Under the pieces are notes generated by a model. It was not told where the DNA came from. It was given only the letters and a program-made list of their open reading frames with translations, and searched no databases. DNA of 40,165 bases from JAKAWQ01 sp035509315 (lineage in GTDB: Bacteria > Pseudomonadota > Alphaproteobacteria > Acetobacterales > Acetobacteraceae). Where the stretch lies: the NCBI GenBank assembly GCA_035509315.1, contig DATJLS010000046.1, forward strand, positions 1 through 40,165, written 5' to 3'. Both the position numbers and the translations under genes were made by a program. Below are positions 7,766 to 15,335 of this stretch, one piece after another (positions within the stretch are counted from its first letter, which is position 1; each line of letters begins with the position of its first letter).

Positions 7766-8818
7766 CTATCGGTCTTCCCGCTCTCCGCCGGACGGTGTGT
7801 GCCGCCCCATATCGAGGACCAATCTGCCAAGGACCTGCCCGGTGGCGAGCCTCGCCAAGGCTTCGTTCACGCGATCGAACGGAAACCTGTCCGTGACGAT
7901 GGAATGGATGCGGCCGGCCGCGGCGAGATCCAGGCTGGCGTGCAGCTCCCGACGAGACCCGGCGCGAGAACCGATCACCTCAAGCTCGTTCTGCGCCAGA
8001 TTCTTGCCGCTCAGGACGAGAGAATCGGTCGTATATCCAACCATCACGATGCGTCCGCCGGTGCTGACGGAATCGAGACCGGCTGCGATCGTGTCTTTGC
8101 TTCCCACGAGGTCGAGCACGCAGTCAACACCGCGCCGATTCGTGAGCGCGCGCACGGCTGGGCCGACGTCGACGCTCGAGAGAGTCTCCGCCGCGCCCAA
8201 TCTTCGCGCCCAATCGCGCTTTGCCTCGGTCTGTTCGACGGCGATCACGCAGGCGCCGGCCAGATTCGCAAACTGAACTGCGAAGGACCCGACGCCGCCA
8301 ACCCCGATCACCAGCACCGTATCACTCAGCCCCAGCCGTGCGCGGCGAACCGCGTGATACGCCGTCAGTCCCGCGTCGCAATGCACCGCGGCATCATGCC
8401 AGGCGATGCCGGCAGGAATGGGAACCAATTGGTGTGCTGGCAGAAGAAGCTTCTCGGCATATCCCCCGTTCCATCCCTTGACGCCGAGAACGCCGAGCAT
8501 GTCCGGGCAAAGCTGCTCGCGCCCCGTTTGATACGACGGATTCTCCGGAGAAACGAGAAAGATATAGGGAATGACGCGGTCGCCGCGCGCGAACGCATGC
8601 ACCCGTTCGCCGACGGATTCGACAATGCCCGCCGGCTCATGCCCCATGATGAAGGGAAGCCGGGGGGTATATCCGAATCCGTCGAGCAGCTTGAGATCGG
8701 TCCCATCGATCCCGCAGGCCATGACCTTGACGAGGACTTCGTCTGGCCCTGGGCGCGGATCATCGACCTCCTCGATCGCGAGCGGCGAGCCGAACGCCTT
8801 GAGCACGGCTGCTTTCAT
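7766..8818 (-). CDS. Zinc-type alcohol dehydrogenase (MDR superfamily)
   Basis: 350-aa medium-chain dehydrogenase. Visible features: GroES-like N-terminal domain with CGIDGTDLK (catalytic zinc Cys) and MGHEPAGIVESVG (His/Glu), then the nucleotide-binding fold VLVIGVGGVGSFAVQFA. The loop that normally carries four structural-zinc cysteines (after RVIPYIF) has only one Cys, so the structural zinc is probably absent. It would oxidise a secondary or primary alcohol group with NAD(P)+. Start ATG 8818. It lies between the BKACE and lactonase genes in the IclR operon, with short gaps of 66 and 31 bases. Confidence 0.92.
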   Translation of the reverse strand: MKAAVLKAFGSPLAIEEVDDPRPGPDEVLVKVMACGIDGTDLKLLDGFGYTPRLPFIMGHEPAGIVESVGERVHAFARGDRVIPYIFLVSPENPSYQTGREQLCPDMLGVLGVKGWNGGYAEKLLLPAHQLVPIPAGIAWHDAAVHCDAGLTAYHAVRRARLGLSDTVLVIGVGGVGSFAVQFANLAGACVIAVEQTEAKRDWARRLGAAETLSSVDVGPAVRALTNRRGVDCVLDLVGSKDTIAAGLDSVSTGGRIVMVGYTTDSLVLSGKNLAQNELEVIGSRAGSRRELHASLDLAAAGRIHSIVTDRFPFDRVNEALARLATGQVLGRLVLDMGRHTPSGGEREDR

Positions 8819-8884
8819 GATTGGCGCCTTGAAAGCGGGAGAGTCGGTCGCCGAAGAGAGCCACGGAGCGTGGTGGCGGGAAAG

Positions 8885-9787
8885 TCACAACGCTCCCGCA
8901 TGGGAATGCTTCCCGATCCCGAGGATGGCGCGTGCCTCATCCGGGGTCGCGATTTCGCGGCCAACCTCGCGCGCGATACGTATTGCCTTATCGACCAGAT
9001 CGGCGTTGCTTCTTGCATATTCGCCCGGCGCAAGGAAGGGATTGTCCTCCATGCCGACGCGGACATGGCCGCCCATCATGATTGCCGCCGTCAGCACCGT
9101 CCACGCATGCTCGGGGTCCATGACACTGGTATTGTACCGGAATCCGCCGGGCAGATGGTCGTGCATGAACAGCAATGCCTTGACCGTCGGCGGGGTCCAG
9201 CAACCGCCGCGCCAGCCGAGGAAGAAGGTTACCCAAACGGTGGGATCCATCTTCTCCGTCTCGATCATGCGCAGAGCGTTCCACACGCCGCCGTAATGAA
9301 ATGCCTCGATCTCCATCTTCACCCCGAGCTCGCGCGTGACCCGCACATATTCCGCGAGCTCGGCCCGGTTGTGGAGCCCGTAGAGCTCCACCGGGACCTT
9401 GCCCGGCTCATAGTTGAAACACTCATCGTGGGCGTTGAAGCAAACGGAGATCATATCCGGCTTGTGGGCGCGCATCAGTTCCTTGCGCTGCGGAAAGCGG
9501 CCATTCGCGATGCCATATTGAATGACCGTGTCGCATCGATCGAGGATGGCATCGCGCAGGCGCCCCCAGCCGGGGATTTCGAGGTCGGAGAGCCTGGTGC
9601 CGTCGGCCTGAATTTCCGCATCGACCGTGTACGGCCCGTGCAGGTGACAAATGGAGGCCCCGGCATTGACCGAGCGCACATATTCATCAGCGACGACGTC
9701 CCACCCCTTGGGCGTGGGATTCGACGGATTGCTTGGATAGGACATCGTCGAATCGCAAGTGACCGTGACGATCAGCTTTTCCAACAT
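8885..9787 (-). CDS. BKACE family beta-keto acid cleavage enzyme (DUF849)
   Basis: About 300 aa. BKACE enzymes are zinc-dependent and transfer part of a beta-keto acid to acetyl-CoA, yielding acetoacetate and a new acyl-CoA. The family marks are AGASICHLHG (two zinc-binding His) and the C-terminal GGHVRVGMEDNPFL followed by NADLVDKAIRIAREVGREIATPDEARAILG. The usual arginine-rich stretch after HLH and the STGG-like strand are replaced here (HLHGPYTVDAEIQ, VIQYGIANGRF), so it belongs to an unusual subgroup. Start uncertain: ATG 9787 lies only two bases after GGAGG; GTG 9799 and TTG 9784 are alternatives. Confidence 0.88.
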   Translation of the reverse strand: MLEKLIVTVTCDSTMSYPSNPSNPTPKGWDVVADEYVRSVNAGASICHLHGPYTVDAEIQADGTRLSDLEIPGWGRLRDAILDRCDTVIQYGIANGRFPQRKELMRAHKPDMISVCFNAHDECFNYEPGKVPVELYGLHNRAELAEYVRVTRELGVKMEIEAFHYGGVWNALRMIETEKMDPTVWVTFFLGWRGGCWTPPTVKALLFMHDHLPGGFRYNTSVMDPEHAWTVLTAAIMMGGHVRVGMEDNPFLAPGEYARSNADLVDKAIRIAREVGREIATPDEARAILGIGKHSHAGAL

Positions 9788-9826
9788 TTCCTCCTTCACT
9801 CAACCAACTTCCGTTGCGCTGTTTTT

Positions 9827-10972
9827 TTAGGACTTTGCCTCGGCTTCCCGTGACCCATCCGTTCTGGCATCTTCTTGCTCTTCACCCTCGGCCAGCTTGG
9901 GCATCGTGAGGCCCGCGCGACCGGCGGCGCGTTTCAGAGCTTCCCATGTCGATCCATCGACATGGAGCAAGCGCGTTGCCGCCATGGCTGCGTATTCCCG
10001 ATCTCCGGGCATGAGGACCGGCTGCCCGGACTGGAGCGGCGGGGAGCGGCGTATATGTTCCGAAAGACCTTGAGCCAGGCTTGCGAATCCCGGCTGGGGC
10101 GCGATGGCGAGCAGGGTCATGTCGGTGCCTTTTCGTGACCGATCATCGACTTCATCGCCATTGAGCAGCGTGGTGAGGATTTCCACGAAAAGCGCGAGCG
10201 CCGTGCCACGGAAGCCGAGCTTCCCTCCCAGCGGCTGCACCGCTCCCTTCGGGAGTGCGTAAAGCACGTTGGGATCGCGGCTCACCCGCCCCTCCGCGTC
10301 ACGCAGAGCGCCCTCGGGCGCCTCCGCCCCCTGGTCGCGCAGGACACGAATCACCCCTTCGGGAGCGGCGGCGGTGGAAAAATCGGCAACGACCGGCTTC
10401 TCGCCATCGACCGGCCAGGACATTGCCATCGGGTTCGTCGATATCCGGCCCTCGCGCCCTCCGAATGGGGCCACCCAATGTCCGGACGGCGCGCCATTGC
10501 ACATGGCCAATCCGATCAGCGCTCCCTCGGCGAGCGCTTCCGCGTAGGCGCCGATGCGGCCGGTATGGCCGAGATGCCGGCCATTGGCCATCGCCACTCC
10601 GGTTTCCCGGACCAATTGCGTCAGCGCGCCCACCATGCGCATGCCGACGACCTGGCCGAAGCCCCGCCGCCCCTCGACACGAAGACGGGAAATGCCGGTC
10701 TGCTCAATTTCGGGCTCCGCCGCAGGATCGATGATCCCCGCCTCGATCTCGGCGAGATATTGCGGAATGCGCATTACGCCGTGCGAGGCAAGACCCATAC
10801 TGCTGGCACGGACCAGATGCTCCATGACGATCCCGGCATGTTCGGGGGGTGCCCCGGAATGCTCGAGCAGCGCCCGCCCGAAAATCGACATGTCAGCGGG
10901 ATCAACGAGAAACGTTTTGGGGCGCTGGGCAATTCGCGGGGCAATTCGCGGGGCAATTCTGGGCATCGCCAT
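9827..10972 (-). CDS. Ldh family (malate/L-lactate/ureidoglycolate-type) NAD(P)-dependent dehydrogenase
   Basis: About 381 aa, the Ldh2/YlbC-type fold unrelated to classic lactate dehydrogenase. Members oxidise 2-hydroxy acids such as malate, L-sulfolactate, ureidoglycolate or 2,3-diketogulonate. Family motifs include GLASHGVMRIPQYL (catalytic His), NGRHLGHTGRIGAYAE and STNPMAMSWP. The N-terminus MAMPRIAPRIAPRIA carries a 12-base tandem repeat (GGGGCAATTCGC-type units, about 10930-10962). No good ribosome-binding site is visible, so the start could be ATG 10972 or 10966. It is followed by the BKACE gene after 39 bases. The substrate is not predictable. Confidence 0.88.
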   Translation of the reverse strand: MAMPRIAPRIAPRIAQRPKTFLVDPADMSIFGRALLEHSGAPPEHAGIVMEHLVRASSMGLASHGVMRIPQYLAEIEAGIIDPAAEPEIEQTGISRLRVEGRRGFGQVVGMRMVGALTQLVRETGVAMANGRHLGHTGRIGAYAEALAEGALIGLAMCNGAPSGHWVAPFGGREGRISTNPMAMSWPVDGEKPVVADFSTAAAPEGVIRVLRDQGAEAPEGALRDAEGRVSRDPNVLYALPKGAVQPLGGKLGFRGTALALFVEILTTLLNGDEVDDRSRKGTDMTLLAIAPQPGFASLAQGLSEHIRRSPPLQSGQPVLMPGDREYAAMAATRLLHVDGSTWEALKRAAGRAGLTMPKLAEGEEQEDARTDGSREAEAKS

Positions 10973-11063
10973 CACACCGGCCGGCCCGAAGGTTCCGGGC
11001 CGCGCTCACACCCGCCGGAACATTTCGGCGATCCGAGCCATCCGATGGCGTCCGCGGTCTTCA

Positions 11064-11930
11064 TCATCTTTCCGCGTACCCGAGGCTCGCCGCGTGACGA
11101 CGCACAAAGGCTTCATAGGCGGCCATCTGGGAACGCGCGGCGTGGCGGGGTTCGGGCCAGCCGAACAGGTCCCAGCTGATGGCGATGGGTTTGCCCTTGA
11201 GCCGGCTGCCGATGGCTTCAAGATCGAGAACGCCATCATTTGGGGGAAAGTGCAGCTCGGAAGTCTTCGTATCGGTATTGGCGTAATGGACGTGATTGAT
11301 CGCGTCCAAGACATCATCATCGATGACTTCGAGCAGATCCCGCCCCAATGCCACGCCAAAATGACAAAAATCGAAGCATATGCCTGCACCCACAGAACGC
11401 AGCGCCGACGCGAGCGGGGCGATGGCCCGATGCTTCAGCGCGAAGGTGAAGGGATGCAGCTCGCAGGAGACCGAGGGGGGATTCTCGAGGCCGCTCCGAT
11501 GAATGGCCGCTTCGATCAGCCGCGCAAGAGTGCCGCAGGCCGCCCCCACATCCTGGGGGTCCCCGATCCGACCTTCCCAGATCAGGACGCGCGGCGCGCC
11601 CATCGCCTTCGCCCAGCGCAGATGTGCGCTCAGGCCGTCGATCGTCCTTGCCAAAGCCTCCGGTCCATGGAACGGATCGAAGGTGATATCCCCAACGGCA
11701 TTGAGCGCCGAGACGACGAGCCCCGCGCGGCGTATGGCATTTCCGGCGGCTTCCGCATGGGCCTCGAAGACCGGCACGCCCGGCAAACCCGGGCCGAGCT
11801 GATGGATATGGACCTCCATGCCGTCGAAGCCGAGCTCCCTGACGGCCGCGACAGAAGTTTCCAGATCCGCGCGGGGAGCGATCAACGACATGCCGATGCG
11901 CTTGCCGATATCGGGCAGTCCGGGGCTCAT
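11064..11930 (-). CDS. Sugar phosphate isomerase/epimerase-like TIM-barrel protein
   Basis: 288-aa member of the xylose isomerase-like/AP-endonuclease-2 TIM-barrel family, which includes sugar and keto-sugar isomerases, epimerases and dehydratases. Visible segments: RELGFDGMEVHIHQLG, ALNAVGDITFDPFHG, the metal-binding SCELHPFTFALKH, GICFDFCHFGVALGRD and INHVHYANTDTKTSELHFPPNDG. The ATG at 11930 overlaps the stop of the IclR gene (ATGA, 11930-11927), which indicates translational coupling and picks this start over a longer frame. The specific sugar is not readable from sequence. Confidence 0.87.
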   Translation of the reverse strand: MSPGLPDIGKRIGMSLIAPRADLETSVAAVRELGFDGMEVHIHQLGPGLPGVPVFEAHAEAAGNAIRRAGLVVSALNAVGDITFDPFHGPEALARTIDGLSAHLRWAKAMGAPRVLIWEGRIGDPQDVGAACGTLARLIEAAIHRSGLENPPSVSCELHPFTFALKHRAIAPLASALRSVGAGICFDFCHFGVALGRDLLEVIDDDVLDAINHVHYANTDTKTSELHFPPNDGVLDLEAIGSRLKGKPIAISWDLFGWPEPRHAARSQMAAYEAFVRRHAASLGYAER

Positions 11931-12724
11931 CGGACAGGGCCTCCCAGGCGAGGGGCAGTCTGCAGGAGGCGTTTTCCCATCTCCGCGATGCGCGCTTCGC
12001 TGATCCGCTGGGAGGGGCCGGAGAGACCGATGGCGCCGATCAAGGTTCCGCCGATGCGGGCCGGTATCGCGACGCACGAGACCCCGTCCATCGTTTCATT
12101 GCGATCGATCGCGTAGCCGCGCTTGCGTGTCTCTTCCAGACGCCGGCGCAGCTCGATCGGCCCCTGAGCCGCAAGCGGCGAGCCGCCCTGATAGTTCAGC
12201 GACGCGAGTTCGCCATCCAGGGAACGATCATCGAGCGCGGAAAGATAAGCCTTGCCGAGCGCGGAGCAGTGCATCGGCCGTGTCGTGCCCAACCGTTCGC
12301 GGACGGTAATGATGTGGGAGGAAGGAAAGAAGGCGAGATAGACCATGGTACCGTTGGCCGGCACGCCCATGATCGCGGCTTCTCCAAATGCTTCACGTAG
12401 CTCCAGAAGGACGGGGTCGACCGCCGCGCTCCAATCAAGATGATCCATGTGCGAGGAGATGAAGGAATAGAACCGGGCGGGCGCGATCGCGTAGCTCTTC
12501 GTTTTCGGATCACGCAGAACATAGCCGAGCTGTTCGATCTCGGTCAGCAACCGCAGGGCCGTGCTGCGATTGACCCCAAGCACACCCGCGATCTCGGCTG
12601 CCGTGTGCGGGCCGGATGCGAGCAGCTCCAGAGTCCGGAAGACGCGAATGACGTGACTTCCGCCCGATTGGGATGGGAGCTTCGCCCGCCCGGCGCGGGC
12701 AACGCGCAATGAATTTGCGGCCAT
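11927..12724 (-). CDS. IclR family transcriptional regulator
   Basis: 265 aa. An N-terminal winged helix (about residues 24-80; HVIRVFRTLELLASGPHTAAEIA, NRSTALRLLTEIEQLGYV) is followed by an IclR effector domain (MHCSALGKAYLSAL, RGYAIDRNETMDGVSCVAIPA, GAIGLSGPSQRI). IclR proteins usually repress or activate nearby catabolic genes and respond to a pathway intermediate. It heads the minus-strand operon and is divergent from the ABC importer genes; palindromes of GTTGC/GCAAC type in the 169-base gap are probable operators. Confidence 0.94.
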   Translation of the reverse strand: MAANSLRVARAGRAKLPSQSGGSHVIRVFRTLELLASGPHTAAEIAGVLGVNRSTALRLLTEIEQLGYVLRDPKTKSYAIAPARFYSFISSHMDHLDWSAAVDPVLLELREAFGEAAIMGVPANGTMVYLAFFPSSHIITVRERLGTTRPMHCSALGKAYLSALDDRSLDGELASLNYQGGSPLAAQGPIELRRRLEETRKRGYAIDRNETMDGVSCVAIPARIGGTLIGAIGLSGPSQRISEARIAEMGKRLLQTAPRLGGPVR

Positions 12725-12768
12725 CGGCGAACCCTAAAGGGGATTATCAATGAACGCAACTGGGTGCG

Positions 12769-12780
12769 TGTTGCGCAACA
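12769..12780. promoter_or_regulatory. Candidate IclR operator (upstream site)
   Basis: TGTTGCGCAACA is a perfect 12-base palindrome in the gap between the divergent IclR and binding-protein genes, about 18 bases upstream of the -35 of the plus-strand promoter. GTTGC half-sites recur in the second site at 12837-12853. A link with the adjacent IclR gene is inferred. Confidence 0.6.
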
Positions 12781-12797
12781 AATTGATCCCTTCCATC

Positions 12798-12826
12798 TTG
12801 ACCTCCTTACGATTGGATCGCATACT
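12798..12826 (+). promoter_or_regulatory. Sigma70-type promoter of the first ABC importer operon
   Basis: TTGACC (12798-12803), a 17-base spacer and CATACT (12821-12826), close to the consensus. The predicted transcription start near 12833 falls just ahead of the palindrome at 12837-12853, and the gene start is at 12894. Confidence 0.65.
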
Positions 12827-12836
12827 TTCAGATATG

Positions 12837-12853
12837 GTTGCGCATGGTGCAAC
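12837..12853. promoter_or_regulatory. Candidate IclR operator (at the transcription start)
   Basis: GTTGC-N7-GCAAC, a 17-base inverted repeat just downstream of the -10 element. A protein bound here would block initiation, so the neighbouring IclR protein may repress the importer (inference). Confidence 0.6.
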
Positions 12854-12893
12854 TGCGAAAAGCCCGAACGGGCGCACCCGGGAGGAAGCACGA

Positions 12894-13880
12894 ATGCTCA
12901 TCAACTGGATGAAGACCGGCCGTTTCGGCATGGGTCTCGTGGCTTCGGCGATCGCGCTTGCTGCCCTGAGCGGGAGCGCGGCCCATGCCGCGGGCAAGCC
13001 AACCGTCTATGTGATCGGGCCCAGCCTTACCGATCCTTTCTGGATCACGGAAGAGAATGGCGCCAAACAGGCGGGCCACGATTTCGGAATCAATGTCGCA
13101 TTCGAGGCACCCGCCCAGGATACGGGTGATATCGGAATGATTCCCCTCGTCCAGGCGGCCATCGCGGCCAAGCCGGAGGGAATCGCGATCGACTATACCT
13201 CAAAGGCCATGGAGGGGGTCACCACCGCCGCGCTCAATGCGGGCATTCCGGTTGTGCTCTACAACAATGACCGGTTCGAGGGAGAAAACGCGCCGGCGGA
13301 CAAACGGATTCCCGGCCTTGCCTTCGTCGGCCAGGACGAATCGACTTCCGGCGAGATCCTTATGAAGGCTTTTCTTCCCTCGCTTCCAGCCAAGCCCTGC
13401 GCGGTCCTGATCGTCAATCCCTTCCCGACCGCTTTCGTGCTGACGCTGCGCGCGGATGGCGTCAAGCGCGCGTTGAACGCGGTGCATTATCCTTATAAGG
13501 ATCTCGTTGCGACTGCCGATGAGGGACAGAATCTTTCGCTGATCAGCGCCGCATTGCAGGCAGATCGCAGCATTTGCGCCATCGTCGGGCTCGGCAACCC
13601 GGCGGCGAATCCCGCCGCCGAATATGTGGGGCAACATCATCTCAATATCCCGGTGGCGACCTTCGATGTCGGCGCGGAAGCCGCCAAGCTGATCGAGGGA
13701 GGATGGCTGACGATGGCGATCAACCAGCAGCCATTCCTGCAGAGTTACATGGCGGTTCAGAACCTGGTCTTCCGCGCCGAGTATGGATTGAGCCCCGTCG
13801 ATGTCGATACGGGGACATCGATCGTGGACAAGAAGAACATCGGCGTCATCCAGGCTTGCATCAAAGCCGGCCGCTGCTGA
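12894..13880 (+). CDS. Sugar ABC transporter substrate-binding protein (first importer)
   Basis: 328-aa periplasmic binding protein of the RbsB/Peripla_BP_4 type. A signal peptide (MLINWMKTGRFGMGLVASA, cleaved after AAHA) precedes GKPTVYVIGPSLTDPFWIT. ATG 12894 is preceded by GGAGG at 12881-12885; an in-frame ATG at 12750 would include the promoter and operators and is rejected. The ligand-contact patterns (DPFW near the N-terminus, LYNNDRFEG, FVGQDESTSGE, INQQPFLQSY) are those of pentose/hexose-binding relatives, but the ligand is not predictable. The matching permease begins 423 bases downstream, separated by repeat elements. Confidence 0.93.
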   Translation: MLINWMKTGRFGMGLVASAIALAALSGSAAHAAGKPTVYVIGPSLTDPFWITEENGAKQAGHDFGINVAFEAPAQDTGDIGMIPLVQAAIAAKPEGIAIDYTSKAMEGVTTAALNAGIPVVLYNNDRFEGENAPADKRIPGLAFVGQDESTSGEILMKAFLPSLPAKPCAVLIVNPFPTAFVLTLRADGVKRALNAVHYPYKDLVATADEGQNLSLISAALQADRSICAIVGLGNPAANPAAEYVGQHHLNIPVATFDVGAEAAKLIEGGWLTMAINQQPFLQSYMAVQNLVFRAEYGLSPVDVDTGTSIVDKKNIGVIQACIKAGRC

Positions 13881-14139
13881 GAGCCCGCTTGAGAATGCGA
13901 CTGTGGTGGTCGTCCGACGCGTCTTTCTGCGCTTCCGGTGCTCACGGCCCTTTTGTTTTGGCGATCAATTTTATGACTTCCCCTTGGGCTTTGACGGATC
14001 GCTTCGCTTTTCCGTCAGAAGCCATATTGATCTTGAGGCCGCTCGGCTCCGGTTCTCGAAAGCCACGCCGGACGGCGCCTGCGGCGCCCCCAACTTGGAA
14101 CGAACCGAATCACCACAGCGCATTCTCAAAACGGGCTCT
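13880..14139 (+). mobile_element. MITE-like element (family B) with long terminal inverted repeats
   Basis: The left end AGAGCCCG..TTGAGAATGCGACTGTGGT (13880-13907) is mirrored by ACCACAGCGCATTCTCAA..CGGGCTCT (14112-14139), with a one-base gap and one or two changes. The first 120 bases inside (13889-14008) recur almost identically, inverted, at 9-128. There is no plausible coding frame, which fits a non-autonomous element. It starts in the last base of the binding-protein stop codon, within the importer operon. No clear target-site duplication was identified. Confidence 0.7.
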
Positions 14140-14303
14140 GCGCGCTGTGGCCGGTCTGGCCGGGCATTCCCGCCCGGCCGCAGGTTGGCGGCTTCCCAGT
14201 ATCCCGATTCCGAAGGGCGCAGTATGAGAATGGGAACGGAATCGGGACACCTGCTCTTTGTTTCCAGTGGCCTGCTTTGACGTCAGATAGCAACGAAAGA
14301 CCG
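13881..14303. other. Intergenic region filled with repeats inside the first importer operon
   Basis: This 423-base gap holds the family B element (13880-14139) and family C copy 2 (14200-14276). I see no protein-coding gene. The structured DNA could reduce or restart transcription between the binding protein and the permease. Confidence 0.75.
14200..14276 (+). repeat. Family C palindromic repeat, copy 2
   Basis: TCCCGATTCCG (14202-14212) pairs with CGGAATCGGGA (14237-14247). After the right arm come CTCTTTGTTT and GGCCTGCT as in copy 1 (1332-1400). It ends 27 bases before the permease start codon. Confidence 0.75.
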
Positions 14304-15335
14304 ATGTCCTCCAACACTTCGCACGAAGGAATGCCTGCTTCATCTTTCTCGCGCGGCCGGATGCGGATGAAGTCCTTCGCGGAATCGCTCCTGAATGTGC
14401 GCGAACTGGCGCCCGGCCTTGGTTTGCTCTTCGTCGTGCTGTTCTTCACGCTTCAAACGGGGAATTTCTGGTCATCCGAGACGATGACGGCCGTCAGCTC
14501 GGTCGCGTCCACCATCGCCATCGTCGCGGTCGGCGTGACGATGCTCATGATCAGCGGCGAGTTCGATCTGTCCGTGGGTCAGAACTTCGCATTCACGCCG
14601 ATCGTCTGGGCCCTTCTCTTCGTCAGCGACGGCTTCAACCAGTGGATCTCCCTGATCGCCGCGCTCGGGCTCGCTTGCATTGTCGGAATCATCAATGGCC
14701 TGGTCACGACCCTGTTCGGGATTCCATCGTTCATCGCGACGCTCGGGATGTTTTTCGTGCTGGAGGGGCTGAACAACCTCCTCATCACCGGGCATCAGCT
14801 CATGATGTTCCAGCCGAGCACTGCAATGTGGCTGCTGGGCGCCCAGATCGGCAATACGCCCTTTTACATGCCGCTGGTATGGATGTTCGTGGTCGCCTTC
14901 ATCTTCTGGTTCGTTCTGACCCGGCTGCGATATGGCAACTGGACCCTGGCGACGGGCGGCAAGGCCGGGCCGGCCAAGGCCATGGGGATTGCCACCATCC
15001 GCGTGAAGCGCATCAATTTCGTCCTGAGCGCGTTGCTGGCCGGCCTGGCCGGGTGCATGCAGTTTTCGTATCTCCATACGGTCACTCAAGGACAGGGGCA
15101 GAATTACGAGCTTTTGGCCATTACGGCCGCAGTTCTTGGGGGAACCTCCTTGTTCGGAGGGATGGGGACCATCTGGGGCAGTGTCATCGGCGCCTATCTG
15201 CTGGCCACGATCCAGATCGGCCTCGTTTTGATCGGCGTGCCGGGATCGTTCTATGTCACGTTCATCGGTGTTCTGCTCGTCATCGTGGTGATCGCGAATG
15301 TGCGGCTTGGCCGTTTCGGGGGCAACCAGGCGTGA
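14304..15335 (+). CDS. Sugar ABC transporter permease (first importer)
   Basis: 343-aa inner-membrane permease of the RbsC/BPD_transp_2 type with about eight to ten membrane segments (for example LGLLFVVLFFTL, WISLIAALGLACIVGIING, MPLVWMFVVAFIFWFVL, FYVTFIGVLLVIVVIANV). Family motifs GEFDLSVGQ, IPSFIATLGMFFVLEG and AAVLGGTSLFGGMGTIWGSVIGA are present. ATG 14304 is preferred, with GAAAGA ahead; a TTG at 14277 is possible. The stop overlaps the ATPase GTG start (GTGA, 15332-15335), so the two are coupled. Confidence 0.93.
   Translation: MSSNTSHEGMPASSFSRGRMRMKSFAESLLNVRELAPGLGLLFVVLFFTLQTGNFWSSETMTAVSSVASTIAIVAVGVTMLMISGEFDLSVGQNFAFTPIVWALLFVSDGFNQWISLIAALGLACIVGIINGLVTTLFGIPSFIATLGMFFVLEGLNNLLITGHQLMMFQPSTAMWLLGAQIGNTPFYMPLVWMFVVAFIFWFVLTRLRYGNWTLATGGKAGPAKAMGIATIRVKRINFVLSALLAGLAGCMQFSYLHTVTQGQGQNYELLAITAAVLGGTSLFGGMGTIWGSVIGAYLLATIQIGLVLIGVPGSFYVTFIGVLLVIVVIANVRLGRFGGNQA

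Noticed and set aside
7799..9853. 684-aa open frame on the plus strand
   Set aside because: Lies opposite two well-supported minus-strand enzymes (ADH and BKACE); no family resemblance.
10554..12116. 520-aa open frame on the plus strand
   Set aside because: Antisense to the isomerase, Ldh2 and IclR genes, which show clear motifs.
12750..12893. Longer N-terminus for the first binding protein (ATG 12750)
   Set aside because: It would translate the promoter and operator region and bury the signal peptide; ATG 12894 has a proper ribosome site.
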